A stretch of DNA of 64,000 bases from Methanococcoides methylutens MM1 (GTDB taxonomy: Archaea > Halobacteriota > Methanosarcinia > Methanosarcinales > Methanosarcinaceae), in the NCBI RefSeq assembly GCF_000970325.1, contig NZ_CP009518.1:186001-250000 (forward strand), read 5' to 3'. A model generated the notes under the pieces. It saw nothing but the letters and a program-made list of their open reading frames with translations, did no database searches and had not been told where the DNA came from. This document shows positions 54,316 through 63,296 of this stretch, piece after piece. How positions within the stretch are numbered: the first letter of the stretch is position 1; each line of letters opens with the position of its first letter. The translations under genes were made by a program, and so were the position numbers.

Positions 54316-55458
54316 TCATTTCTCGATGATGGTTTCTTCCACCTTCATGCCGAAGTGGCGTGCGCCTCCCTCGTAGTTGACCATGACCTCATCTCCGGGT
54401 TTAAGGTCTGCAATGGAGATGGGTTCGCCTTTTGTGTCCACGAGCTTGATGGTCTCGGCATTCTGGAGTATGTTCTTGATGATGTTGCCCTCAACCTCTG
54501 CTTCAACTAGCATGAGCGGGCGTCTTTCTATCTTGACCCTGCCGACGATGCCTGCACGCTGGTTGCCCTGTGCATCCACGATGGTGACATCATCGCCGGA
54601 TTTGAGTTCGGAAAGGTATTTTGTCTTTTCACCGACCTTCACGTAGGCATGTACTGCACCTGCGTTGACCCTGAACGGTCTGGATGCCACGTACGGGCTT
54701 TCCTCTGATTCAGAATGAACAAGGAACATGCCGCTTGCCTGGGAACCAACGAGCATTCCCTCGCCGCGTGTCATCATGTTGCAGGTATCCACACAGACGC
54801 GGTCGCCCATTCCCACGGGTTCGACCTTTGTGACCTTTGCAGGTACGAGTTCAAGTGCTTCAACGCCTGAGCTTTCAGCCACTGCAACGGTGGATTTGAT
54901 GGCGTTTGGATCCTCACTGTCAAGCATGACTCCTTCTGAGCCGTGTTCCATGGTCTCGAGGGCGAGCTTTGCCTCTTCAGCATCACGAACTCCGGCAATG
55001 ATCTGCACATCGCTGTCCTGAAGACCTGCGATGAGGTTCTCAAGAGGAATGACCTTCCAGTCGGTTCCTACGATGATCAGGAAATCACATTCCTTTCCCA
55101 TCTGTGCTGCAAATTCCTCGTAGGCCTTGTTCTGTATGACCACATATGCGCCTACTGTAAGGCCTTTTTCCTTTAAGCGGATGGCTGTGCTCATGTCAAG
55201 GGATCCGACGGGGTCAGGAGACAGGGGCTTTGTTCCGTCGCCTTCTCCACCTTTTCCGACGACAACAACGTCAGCGCCGGACTTGTCGTCGTGGGCAAAG
55301 GCTGCGACCTTGATGTCGCCAAGCTCTCTCACTTTTTCCACTTCATCAGCGTTCACAAGTACATAGTCAACGCCGGATTCCAGTCCGGTGGTTATCCTTT
55401 CCTTATGGTCGTCCCAGTTGCCTTTGTCGGCCTTGATCCAGATGGTCTTTGGTTTCAT
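54316..55458 (-). CDS. aroB': 3-Dehydroquinate synthase II (archaeal)
   Basis: 380 residues of the archaeal DHQ synthase II family, unrelated to bacterial AroB. MKPKTIWIKADKGNWDDHKE opens the protein and VGMGDRVCVDTCNMMTRGEG is the conserved mid-region; the C-terminal part is beta-rich. It converts the ADH-synthase product (2-amino-3,7-dideoxy-threo-hept-6-ulosonate) oxidatively to dehydroquinate. Its position after aroA' and before aroD fits that order. Confidence 0.93.
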   Translation of the reverse strand: MKPKTIWIKADKGNWDDHKERITTGLESGVDYVLVNADEVEKVRELGDIKVAAFAHDDKSGADVVVVGKGGEGDGTKPLSPDPVGSLDMSTAIRLKEKGLTVGAYVVIQNKAYEEFAAQMGKECDFLIIVGTDWKVIPLENLIAGLQDSDVQIIAGVRDAEEAKLALETMEHGSEGVMLDSEDPNAIKSTVAVAESSGVEALELVPAKVTKVEPVGMGDRVCVDTCNMMTRGEGMLVGSQASGMFLVHSESEESPYVASRPFRVNAGAVHAYVKVGEKTKYLSELKSGDDVTIVDAQGNQRAGIVGRVKIERRPLMLVEAEVEGNIIKNILQNAETIKLVDTKGEPISIADLKPGDEVMVNYEGGARHFGMKVEETIIEK

Positions 55459-55480
55459 ATGTATACGCCATTTGCATTCA

Positions 55481-56278
55481 TCATTTAAGTGTTTGTAGTG
55501 CTTCCTCCACAGAAAGGCCCTTATGGACGATCTGCGTGATGGCCTTTGTCATCTTTGTGGGGGTTGGATGCTGGAATACATTCCTGCCAATGGCAACTCC
55601 TCTTGCACCGGACTCCATGGCGCCGCTGATCATATCAAGGAACTGCTCATCGGTCTCGGTCTTTGGTCCGCCTGCAATGACTACAGGTACCGGACAGCCT
55701 TCAACAACGTCCCTGAAGCTGTCAACATCACCTGTGTAGACGGTCTTGATGACGTCCGCACCAAGCTCTGCTCCAACCCTGGCGGCGTGTGCTACCATTT
55801 CAGGGTCGTGAGGGTCTGTGATCTTCTTACCTCTTGGGTACATCATGGACAGGAGCGGGATTCCCCATTCGTCACACTGTTCTGCGACGTATCCGAGCTT
55901 CTTGAGCTGGTCGGCTTCGGTATCTGAGCCAATGTTCACGTGGATGGACACCGCATCAGCACCCATTTTCATGGCTTCCTCGACCTTGCATACAAGGACC
56001 TTGTCGTTTGGATCAGGACCCAGGGCTGTGGATGCGCTCATATGGACAATTAGTCCCACGTCATGGCCGTATCCGCGGTGGCCGTGGTATACCATACCTT
56101 TCTGCATGAGGACCGCATCCGCACCGCCTTCTGCGACCTTGTTGATGGAGTCTGCAATATCGATCACTCCCCTGATAGGTCCGTCGGACATTCCGTGGTC
56201 CATTGGTATGATGACCATGTTCCTGCTTTCCCTGTGCATAATCCTTTCAATTCGAATCCTTTTACCTATTTCAGCCAT
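55481..56278 (-). CDS. aroA': 2-Amino-3,7-dideoxy-D-threo-hept-6-ulosonate synthase (ADH synthase)
   Basis: 265 residues of the DhnA-type class I aldolase family. [14 protein letters not shown] near residues 22-35 and the lysine in [11 protein letters not shown] are typical; [14 protein letters not shown] and [12 protein letters not shown] form the phosphate site. It condenses aspartate semialdehyde with a 6-deoxy-5-ketofructose phosphate, the first step of the archaeal shikimate route. It is the first gene of the operon. Confidence 0.92.
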   Translation of the reverse strand: MAEIGKRIRIERIMHRESRNMVIIPMDHGMSDGPIRGVIDIADSINKVAEGGADAVLMQKGMVYHGHRGYGHDVGLIVHMSASTALGPDPNDKVLVCKVEEAMKMGADAVSIHVNIGSDTEADQLKKLGYVAEQCDEWGIPLLSMMYPRGKKITDPHDPEMVAHAARVGAELGADVIKTVYTGDVDSFRDVVEGCPVPVVIAGGPKTETDEQFLDMISGAMESGARGVAIGRNVFQHPTPTKMTKAITQIVHKGLSVEEALQTLK

Positions 56279-56446
56279 ATTATCACTCTTGCAATTGATA
56301 TTTGTTAAATCGTGTTAGTATGTGACATAGTAGCACAATATACTATTTAAATCTTATTATTTTGTTCCTTCTGAAATCTGGAATAGTCTTATATATAGAT
56401 TCATCATTTACTGCCAATATCGACTCAACCCGGTGTGGATTCCATC

Positions 56447-57016
56447 ATGAGAGAGTTAAAGATCCTTGTTATCAATAATTATGGCCAGTTCTGTCACCTT
56501 ATTCACAGAACCGTACGCGACCTGGACATGGACACGAAGATCGTATCCAATACGACCCCTGTGGAAGAGATCCTCGAGCAGGAGCCGGACGGAATCATCT
56601 TAAGCGGCGGTCCATCCATGGAGCGCATAGGCCTTTGCCAGGAATACGTGGAGAGCATCGACAGGCCGATCCTTGGCATCTGCCTGGGACACCAGCTCAT
56701 TGCCAGGACATTCGGTGGCCAGACCGGATCAGGCGACCTCGGCGGCTATGCGGAGATCGATGTGGAGGTCCTTGAAGAGGACGACATCCTCAAAGGGCTT
56801 GGTCCAAGGACATCCGTTTGGGCTTCCCATGCTGATGAGGTCATTGCCCTTCCGGAAGGTTTCTTGCACCTTGCACGCTCGGATGTCTGTGAGATCGAGG
56901 CAATGCGCCACCCTGACAGGCCGATCTACGGCGTACAGTGGCATCCTGAGGTTGCTCACACAGCACAGGGTGAAGAACTTTTCATGAACTTCTTTGAGGT
57001 TTGTGAGAATTACTGA
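56447..57016 (+). CDS. guaAA: GMP synthase, glutamine amidotransferase subunit
   Basis: 189 residues from [14 protein letters not shown]; a GTG at 56435 is possible. The amidotransferase triad is C in [11 protein letters not shown] and H/E in [12 protein letters not shown]. As in most archaea, GMP synthase is split, and this small subunit supplies ammonia to a separate ATP pyrophosphatase subunit, not seen here. A TATA box (TATATATAG, about 56393) precedes it. Confidence 0.92.
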   Translation: MRELKILVINNYGQFCHLIHRTVRDLDMDTKIVSNTTPVEEILEQEPDGIILSGGPSMERIGLCQEYVESIDRPILGICLGHQLIARTFGGQTGSGDLGGYAEIDVEVLEEDDILKGLGPRTSVWASHADEVIALPEGFLHLARSDVCEIEAMRHPDRPIYGVQWHPEVAHTAQGEELFMNFFEVCENY

Positions 57017-57042
57017 GATTCCACTTATTTTCTCATCATATG

Positions 57043-57062
57043 GAGGGGCAAATTGCTCCCTC
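57043..57062 (+). terminator. Terminator after guaAA
   Basis: GAGGGGCA-AAT-TGCTCCCTC, an 8-bp stem with a one-base bulge, then TTTTTTCTC. It ends 15 bp before the convergent gene's stop. Confidence 0.75.
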
Positions 57063-57077
57063 TTTTTTCTCATTTCT

Positions 57078-57914
57078 TTAAAAATCAGCATTCCTGAAAG
57101 TATCCTGCAAAAGCAATGCATCCTCCTCCAGATTCGGACTCTCACATATCACAAGTCCTTTCACACCAAATTCCCGAAACACCGCCATCAGATCAGTATA
57201 ATTGTAATCTGACTCCCGGAGAACCAGGTGGTTCTTCTCCCCTTTCTCCCCGTACGCTATGCCGGAAACGTGGCAGTGCATGTCCTCAAGCCCTTCCAGA
57301 CCCAGGTATTCCTCCACTTTCCCGAGCACGTCCCGGAACTCTTCAAGCGTGTTGAACTCTCCGCTGCTTCGTGCGTGCAGATGCGAGAAATCGATACAGG
57401 GCATGACTCCCTCGATGGTTTCCGCCATCATCAGGGTCTCCTCCAGGCTGCCGAACTGAGTCGGTTTGCCGGTGGTCTCCGGGCGAAGCACCGCATCGAT
57501 GCCCTCGTCCTCAAGCCTTGATGCTAACTTACCAAGCAGCCCGTTGACCCTTTCCATCACCATTTCACTGTCCTGCTTGTGGTAGTAGGCAGGATGGAAT
57601 ACAATGGATGACGCACCGCAGAGTGCCCCGATACGGGCCGACTGGTAGATGCGCTTGATACTGGCCTCGATCTTCTCGTCCTCTGCAGAATTGAGATTAA
57701 TGTAATACGGTGCGTGCACGCTGAGTGCCACGCCCTCTTTTTCAGCTGTAGCCCTGACCCTCTCAGCCATGCCTTCCTTCATACGCACCCCGCGCACGAA
57801 TTCCAGTTCCATGCACCCCAGACCAAGCTCACGGATGCGCTGGATCCCCTCGACGCTCCCTCTCTTCTTAGCACTGAGGGGTGTCCCTGCCGTCCCGAAG
57901 AGCAGCTCCTTCAT
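57078..57914 (-). CDS. Endonuclease-IV-like / xylose isomerase-fold protein
   Basis: 278 residues forming a TIM barrel of the AP endonuclease 2 family. Metal-ligand positions appear in order: SVHAPYYINL, SIVFHPAYYH, LRPETTGK, IDFSHLHAR and CHVSGIAY, then ICESPNL near the end. This is the endonuclease IV order with H-H-E-D/H-H-E ligands. A DNA repair role at abasic sites is likely, but a sugar-phosphate isomerase cannot be excluded. Its start overlaps the preceding gene by 4 bp. Confidence 0.82.
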   Translation of the reverse strand: MKELLFGTAGTPLSAKKRGSVEGIQRIRELGLGCMELEFVRGVRMKEGMAERVRATAEKEGVALSVHAPYYINLNSAEDEKIEASIKRIYQSARIGALCGASSIVFHPAYYHKQDSEMVMERVNGLLGKLASRLEDEGIDAVLRPETTGKPTQFGSLEETLMMAETIEGVMPCIDFSHLHARSSGEFNTLEEFRDVLGKVEEYLGLEGLEDMHCHVSGIAYGEKGEKNHLVLRESDYNYTDLMAVFREFGVKGLVICESPNLEEDALLLQDTFRNADF

Positions 57915-58243
57915 AATATCCCCAGTTTGATCCGAAGCTCCTTTTCCCGCTCCTCTGAGACCTTTTCTCTCACCATGTCAAAAAAGGAATCCACATCATC
58001 CTCATCAAGGGACCGGATGTCTTCCTTCCCCTCCATTGCAAGCCCTGCAAGGTATTCCGCTTCCTCAGGGTCCAGTCTCTCCAGCCTTTCCCTGAAGTCA
58101 TCCGCATCTTCTGCGATCTTGTGGGATATCGGTCTGAGTATGAATGGATACGGATGTCCCATTTCGGACATATGCGTCCCGCCGTTCTCAGGTGCAAGCT
58201 TGTTGAAGATCTTCTTATCCATTTCTGAAAATTCTCGTCCCAT
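57911..58243 (-). CDS. Small charged protein of unknown function
   Basis: 110 residues, mostly helical and very rich in Glu, Asp, Arg and Lys (RERLERLDPEEAEYLAGL, DEDDVDSFFDMVREKVSEE). Its stop overlaps the endonuclease-IV-like gene by 4 bp (ATGA), so the two are translationally coupled and may work together in DNA repair. No family is recognised. An internal ATG eight codons in (MDKKIF) could be the start instead. Confidence 0.7.
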   Translation of the reverse strand: MGREFSEMDKKIFNKLAPENGGTHMSEMGHPYPFILRPISHKIAEDADDFRERLERLDPEEAEYLAGLAMEGKEDIRSLDEDDVDSFFDMVREKVSEEREKELRIKLGIL

Positions 58244-58378
58244 GGTGGATTGTTATGTGGGGAGTGGTATAAAATAATGTCTTTTTTGGTGATGTGTGCT
58301 TCTAATCAGAATTCATTCATTTGATAATCGATATCTGGTGGCGATTTTACTTTTAGTTTAATTAATAGGTTGATCCCT

Positions 58379-58441
58379 CCAACACACGCATTTATATAAC
58401 ATCATTTAGAAATATTCTCTTTGGGAGAGTTTGGGTGTTGG
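58379..58441. promoter_or_regulatory. Promoter of the surface-polysaccharide cluster with a flanking inverted repeat
   Basis: The TATA box TTTATATAAC (58391-58400) is enclosed by CCAACAC (58379-58385) and GTGTTGG (58435-58441), a 7-bp inverted pair 49 bp apart. The ribosome site GAGGTG precedes the ATG at 58482. Confidence 0.4.
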
Positions 58442-58481
58442 TCATCTTGCAATTATTATCAAAAGAGTATGAGGTGTTGCA

Positions 58482-60023
58482 ATGAATGTTGTAGCAGCTA
58501 TTCCTGCATATAATGAAGAGGTTAATATCAAACACATCATTAAAAGAGCGAAGCTCTATGTTGATCACATAATTCTTGTTGATGATGGTTGTAGTGATGC
58601 GACAGCCTATATTGCTATGAATATGGGCGTAAAGGTGATCAGACACGGTGACAATCTGGGTAAGGCTGCTGCATTGCAAACAGCTTTTGAAGAAGCAAGA
58701 AAACTAAACCCATCAGTGCTTGTGACTCTCTATGCGAATGGTTTCCACAATCCCGATGACATCCCTGCAATATTGAATCCCGTTCTTTCCGGGGATGCGG
58801 ATGTTGTGAACGGTGCTTATGTTAGTTCATCTGGTATTGGCCTTGAAGCGAATTTTGAGGATTTCGGAGTTAAAGGCAAAGGGCAGTTCTTCATGTCAAG
58901 TGGGTTCCGTGCATATTCTTCGAAGACACTCGATGTTTTCAAATTCACAAAGGGAGACAGTTCTATTGAGATGGAGCTGATAGACGATGCTATCAATTCG
59001 GGGTTTAAAGTGCGTGAGGTACCTATCAAGATAATCGATCCGGTCAAGAGGGAATTGTTGGCAAGCAAACGCATAGGTGTTGTAGTGCCTGCGTATAATG
59101 AAGAGAGGCTCATAAAAGCTACCATTGATGGGATTCCACATTACATCGATCGTATTTATGTGATAAATGATGCGAGCACTGATAATACTGCAAAGGTCAT
59201 TGAGGCATTGAATGATCCTAGGATGTTCGTTATAACCCACGAGAGCAACAAAGGTGTGGGTGCTGCAATTGTTAATGGTTACAAACAGGCACTGAAAGAG
59301 GAGATGGATGTCGTTGCGGTCATGGCAGGGGATAACCAGATGAACCCTGCCCAGCTTCCGAAACTGCTGATGCCCATAATCGAAGGCAGAGCAGATTATA
59401 CTAAAGGCAACCGCTTGTTCAGTGAAGAGTACCGTGGAGGAATGAGCGGATTGCGCCTGTTTGGCAACTCAATTTTGACTTTCATCACAAAGATTGGGAG
59501 TGGATACTGGAATATCATGGATCCTCAGAACGGCTATACTGCCATTTCAAAGGAAGCACTGGCAGAGATTGGGCTAGATGAGATATACACGTACTATGGT
59601 TACTGCAACCACATGCTTGTGAGGTTGAATGCCTTTGGGTTCAGAACAATTGACGTGGTCATGCCTGCCAGATATGGGAAAGAGAGGTCAACGATAAAGT
59701 ATGGTCCATACATCGGCAAAGTGTCGACCATGTTGTTCAAGAAGTTCCTCTGGAGGCTTAAGATGAAGTATATGATACTAAGCTTCCATCCACTCGTCTT
59801 GTTCTACATCCTCTCCATGATTCTCCTTCCGGTGGGTGTGTTGCTGGGTGTGGGAATTATCATAGGATGGCTAATGCAGTGGTCAGTATCTTCGAGTTTT
59901 CCAATATTGGATGCTTTGATAGTTGTGTCCGGTGCCCAATTCCTGTTGTTTGCGATGCTTTTCGATATGCAGGAGTCGGATAAAGATATGAGGGGCGGGG
60001 ACAGGTTGTATCGCGAGCAATGA
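58482..60023 (+). CDS. Tandem GT2 glycosyltransferase, first domain degenerate, membrane anchored
   Basis: 513 residues with two glycosyltransferase-2 modules. Domain 1 (1-190) begins AAIPAYNEEVN and keeps VDDGCSD (33-39), but the catalytic DxD region reads YANGFH (84-89) without aspartates. Domain 2 (197-430) has VVVPAYNEER, INDASTD and AGDNQM (282-287), so it should be active. Two hydrophobic helices near 440-490 anchor the C-terminus. It resembles dolichol-phosphate sugar transferases. Domain 1 may be structural or bind nucleotide only. It opens the polysaccharide cluster. Confidence 0.82.
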   Translation: MNVVAAIPAYNEEVNIKHIIKRAKLYVDHIILVDDGCSDATAYIAMNMGVKVIRHGDNLGKAAALQTAFEEARKLNPSVLVTLYANGFHNPDDIPAILNPVLSGDADVVNGAYVSSSGIGLEANFEDFGVKGKGQFFMSSGFRAYSSKTLDVFKFTKGDSSIEMELIDDAINSGFKVREVPIKIIDPVKRELLASKRIGVVVPAYNEERLIKATIDGIPHYIDRIYVINDASTDNTAKVIEALNDPRMFVITHESNKGVGAAIVNGYKQALKEEMDVVAVMAGDNQMNPAQLPKLLMPIIEGRADYTKGNRLFSEEYRGGMSGLRLFGNSILTFITKIGSGYWNIMDPQNGYTAISKEALAEIGLDEIYTYYGYCNHMLVRLNAFGFRTIDVVMPARYGKERSTIKYGPYIGKVSTMLFKKFLWRLKMKYMILSFHPLVLFYILSMILLPVGVLLGVGIIIGWLMQWSVSSSFPILDALIVVSGAQFLLFAMLFDMQESDKDMRGGDRLYREQ

Positions 60024-60066
60024 TGATAATATCATGTAAATGAAAAGAAATCGAACAATAATCCTT

Positions 60067-60573
60067 TCATTTCCTGTATTTGTATAATAGGAACAAAACA
60101 ACTAACATGCCAATAACTTCAGCAAGCAGGGCAAAAGTAAAGTCAGGATTGTAAACATGTTTCACGATGTTCATGAAATATTCCGGAAAACTCTCATAAG
60201 AGTGTCCCTTTGGAAAATTCCATCCAAAGACTGGCCAGAAGAATATCTGTGGAGTTTTCCACATCTGGTCTTCCAGAAGATGCAGGAAACTTCCTCCTGC
60301 TACAAGCATGATGCTGGAATCTCCTCTTTGCCTGAAATAAATGTGTCCGATGATCAAAATTACAATGACAAAAACAAGAGTGTGTGCAAAAAGCCTTCCA
60401 CTTGCAAAAAGTTCTTCAAACAAAAACCTGCCTATTGGTTTGTCTATGAGGTCCGGCAGCAGGGCTCCCAGTGCAATGAATCGGTAATCAAGATGTTTTT
60501 TGAGAGAAGGAAATGCAAGGCTTGCAAGGAAGACTACGATTATTGCCATTCCAATATGGCCAAGGATGAACAT
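60067..60573 (-). CDS. Membrane protein of the DUF457/YdjM metal-dependent hydrolase type
   Basis: 168 residues with four hydrophobic segments. GALLPDLIDKPIGR, the FAHTL histidine, and SFLHLLEDQMW place D, H and H-E-D at the positions shared by YdjM/DUF457-like membrane proteins, which are suspected phosphohydrolases or lipases. A conserved aromatic stretch FFWPVFGWNFPKG lies between segments. It is the only minus-strand gene in the polysaccharide cluster. Confidence 0.7.
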   Translation of the reverse strand: MFILGHIGMAIIVVFLASLAFPSLKKHLDYRFIALGALLPDLIDKPIGRFLFEELFASGRLFAHTLVFVIVILIIGHIYFRQRGDSSIMLVAGGSFLHLLEDQMWKTPQIFFWPVFGWNFPKGHSYESFPEYFMNIVKHVYNPDFTFALLAEVIGMLVVLFLLYKYRK

Positions 60574-60641
60574 TGTATATTGTATGGTTCTGTGGGTTTA
60601 AAGATTTCAATATTAGCTCAACGTTTGCGTGGTGATTTTTA

Positions 60642-61412
60642 ATGTTGGATCTAAAAAATCGTGATTTCACCATTTTCAAGTTTCGTGACCTTTGTGAGGC
60701 AATAGCTGATACATATCCCACAGTTACTGTAGCCGATTATATTGAGGACAAGTGCCCTGAAAAATTTGTACTTATGCGACACGATGTTGATAGGATGCCC
60801 GGACATGCGCTTGAAACCGCAAAAATTGAGTATGAACTTGGAATAAAATCAACATACTACTTCCGTTCGATCAAGGGTGTATTCAAACCAGATGTAATTG
60901 AGAATATTAGTGATATGGGTCATGAAATTGGATACCATTATGAGACTTTAAGTGAAACAAACGGTGATTTTCAAAAATCCATTGAGTTGTTTCAATCTCA
61001 TCTTGATGCTTTCCGTGATATCTGCGAAGTAAAAACAATATGTATGCATGGAAGACCTCTCTCAAAATATGACAATAGAGATCTCTGGAAAACATATGAC
61101 TTTAAGAAGTACGGAATTATAGGAGAAGCCTATCTTTCCGCAGGAAAAGATTTGCACTATTTCACGGATACAGGACGGAGATGGGACAACAGGAATTCGA
61201 TAAGGGATTTCCTTCCTGGAAGTAGCGAAAGTACACATGTCGATACGACTGATAATCTTATTAAGTTAATTAAAACTGCGGATTTCAATAATTTCTATAT
61301 TTTATCTCATCCCGAAAGATGGTCTTTAAATATATTCGATTGGGGGGTATATTATGGGTTGGATATTGTTGTTAATTTAGGCAAGAAAGTTTTGGGGGTG
61401 ATGAGGCAATGA
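60642..61412 (+). CDS. Polysaccharide-deacetylase-like protein
   Basis: 256 residues. FVLMRHDVDRMPG (about 43-55) carries the D-D pair and GHEIGYHYET the H-xxx-H of NodB-type carbohydrate esterases; later HGRPLSKYD and LSHPERW supply the last motifs. No signal peptide, so it works on a cytoplasmic lipid- or nucleotide-linked intermediate. The enzyme would remove acetyl groups from a sugar precursor. Confidence 0.8.
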   Translation: MLDLKNRDFTIFKFRDLCEAIADTYPTVTVADYIEDKCPEKFVLMRHDVDRMPGHALETAKIEYELGIKSTYYFRSIKGVFKPDVIENISDMGHEIGYHYETLSETNGDFQKSIELFQSHLDAFRDICEVKTICMHGRPLSKYDNRDLWKTYDFKKYGIIGEAYLSAGKDLHYFTDTGRRWDNRNSIRDFLPGSSESTHVDTTDNLIKLIKTADFNNFYILSHPERWSLNIFDWGVYYGLDIVVNLGKKVLGVMRQ

Positions 61413-61618
61413 TAACTAGTCTCAATAATATGGAATATGTTCGTAAAAATTTTAAATTACGTTTATGTATTCTAATATTTGGTAAATTAGAATATAATTG
61501 TAAAATTGCTACTCCATTAAGTTCTAGCTACTTTGGGAATATCTTCTGTCAGAAATTGGGTAGATTCTCGTCCTGTGGCCTGATTTTTATTTGGTGGTGT
61601 TTATATGCGCATCTCTAA
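61409..61618 (+). other. Doubtful 69-aa ORF
   Basis: An ATG overlaps the deacetylase stop (ATGA) and opens 69 codons. The translation is a mixed hydrophobic, cysteine- and tryptophan-bearing string without domain character, and its end overlaps the acyltransferase start. It is more likely spacer DNA, or the remains of a deleted gene, than a working gene. Confidence 0.3.
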
Positions 61619-62138
61619 TTATCTTTATGAGGGTTTGAACTCACAAATGGGTTCAGCTACATTAGAGGAAAAATCCTTGAAAGCATTGTTTAAAGCTGTA
61701 ATTGGTCGCTTTTTACAGATGACTACCTTATATATCCCTATGACTCCACTTATGAGAGTAAAGATACAGAGAATTAGGGGAGTTTGTATTGGTGAGAATG
61801 TTTTTTTAGGGACTGATGTTTATTTAGACTTAGTTCATCCAGACATGATCACTATAGAAGATAATGTGGCCATTAGTGGAAGGAATACAATAATAACGCA
61901 TTCATGTCCACCTTATCATTTTAAAGAGAATCATCCAAGAGTTGGATCTATCTTTTCGAAAGTATCTCCAGTAACTATCAAAAAAGGAGCATGGATCACA
62001 GTGGGTGTTGTAATACTACCTGGTGTTACTATTGGAGAAAATGCGATTGTCACAGCAGGCTCGGTTGTGACAAAAAATATTCCAGCAAATTGTATTGCTC
62101 AAGGTAATCCTGCAGAAGTGGTATATGAATTGAAATAA
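61605..62138 (+). CDS. Hexapeptide-repeat acyltransferase (LbH fold, WbbJ-like)
   Basis: 177 residues. After about 55 N-terminal residues come hexapeptide repeats: IGENVFLGTDVYLDLVHPDM, ITIEDNVAISGRNTIITHSC and ITVGVVILPGVTIGENAIVTAGSVVTKNI. The histidine in ITHSCPPYH is placed like the catalytic histidine of galactoside-acetyltransferase relatives. It probably O-acetylates a sugar of the surface polysaccharide. Confidence 0.82.
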   Translation: MRISNYLYEGLNSQMGSATLEEKSLKALFKAVIGRFLQMTTLYIPMTPLMRVKIQRIRGVCIGENVFLGTDVYLDLVHPDMITIEDNVAISGRNTIITHSCPPYHFKENHPRVGSIFSKVSPVTIKKGAWITVGVVILPGVTIGENAIVTAGSVVTKNIPANCIAQGNPAEVVYELK

Positions 62139-62169
62139 TTCCAAAAATGATGTTAAGGAGGATAGATAC

Positions 62170-63252
62170 ATGAAAATTCTAGTAAGTCTCTCTCATCCGG
62201 CACACGTGCATTTATTTAAATATGTTATTTGGGATCTTCAAAGAAAAGGTCATTGCGTAAAAATTGTAGCGAGGGATAAAGAAATCTGCACAAATCTCCT
62301 GGATATTTATAATTTTGATTATACTGTGATTAGCAAGGTAGGCAATGGTTTATTCGGTCTTGGAATTGAGATGTTCTCTAGAATTAAAAATTTAATACCA
62401 ATTATTAGATCCTTTAATCCAGATTGTATTATTTCACTTTTGGATCCCTCAGTATCTATCTCAGCTAAAATTTGTGGGAAAGATTTGATCTCTTTTAGTG
62501 ATACTGAACATTGCAAAATTATAATCAAATTGTCTCTCCCTTTCACTGATCTGATATTAACTCCATGTTGTTTTAAAAAAGATTTTGGAAAAAAGCAGGT
62601 TCGCTACACTGGATATCATGAGCTTGCTTACCTTCATCCCAATTACTTCACACCCAATCCAGAAGTCCTAAGTGAACTTGAACTTAAAGAAGGTGATCCA
62701 TTTATTATCATGAGGTTTGTATCTTGGGGCGCCAGTCATGATGTTGGTCACCATGGAATTCAGGACAAAGTCAAGTTCGTAGAAGAGCTTGAAAAGTATG
62801 GTCCTGTTCTAATTACTTCGGAAGTTCAGTTGGAATCTGAATTGGAGGATTACAGGATAAAAGTATCTTCTGAAAAACTACATGATTTGCTCTACTATGC
62901 AAGTTTGTGTGTTGGGGATGGTGGTACAACTGCTGTAGAGAGTGCAATTTTGGGCACTCCTTCGATTTATGTATCTTCTCTCGTTGGAACTATGGGTAAT
63001 TTTTCGGAGCTAGAAGCAAAATATGGTCTCTTGCTAAACTATAATGATTCACATCTTGCGCTGGAAAAAGCAGTTAAACTCATGCAAAAGCCAAATCTCA
63101 AAGACGAGTGGACAATGAAAAAAGCTCAGTTATTGAATGATAAAATCGATGTCACTGCATTCATTATATGGTTTATTGAAAATTACCCTGAAAGTCTCAT
63201 AACAATGAAAAGACATCCAGATACTCAATATAATTTCAGAGTAATAGAATAA
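62170..63252 (+). CDS. DUF354 family protein (GT-B-like)
   Basis: 360 residues. MKILVSLSHPAHVHLFKYVI at the N-terminus, ISLLDPSVSISAKICGK, the FIIMRFVSWGASHDVGH segment and CVGDGGTTAVESAILGTPSIYV together match DUF354, a group with a GT-B glycosyltransferase-like or UDP-GlcNAc 2-epimerase-like fold. It lies in a surface-polysaccharide cluster, where DUF354 genes are often found. A GGAG site precedes the ATG. Confidence 0.82.
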   Translation: MKILVSLSHPAHVHLFKYVIWDLQRKGHCVKIVARDKEICTNLLDIYNFDYTVISKVGNGLFGLGIEMFSRIKNLIPIIRSFNPDCIISLLDPSVSISAKICGKDLISFSDTEHCKIIIKLSLPFTDLILTPCCFKKDFGKKQVRYTGYHELAYLHPNYFTPNPEVLSELELKEGDPFIIMRFVSWGASHDVGHHGIQDKVKFVEELEKYGPVLITSEVQLESELEDYRIKVSSEKLHDLLYYASLCVGDGGTTAVESAILGTPSIYVSSLVGTMGNFSELEAKYGLLLNYNDSHLALEKAVKLMQKPNLKDEWTMKKAQLLNDKIDVTAFIIWFIENYPESLITMKRHPDTQYNFRVIE

Positions 63253-63296
63253 AAGTAGTAAGTATAGTCGGAATAAGTTATTTGGGGGTGTGGTAA

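Noticed and set aside
61409-61618. 69-codon ORF as a real polysaccharide gene
   Set aside because: Despite an ATGA overlap with the preceding stop, it lacks domain character and overlaps the next gene's start.
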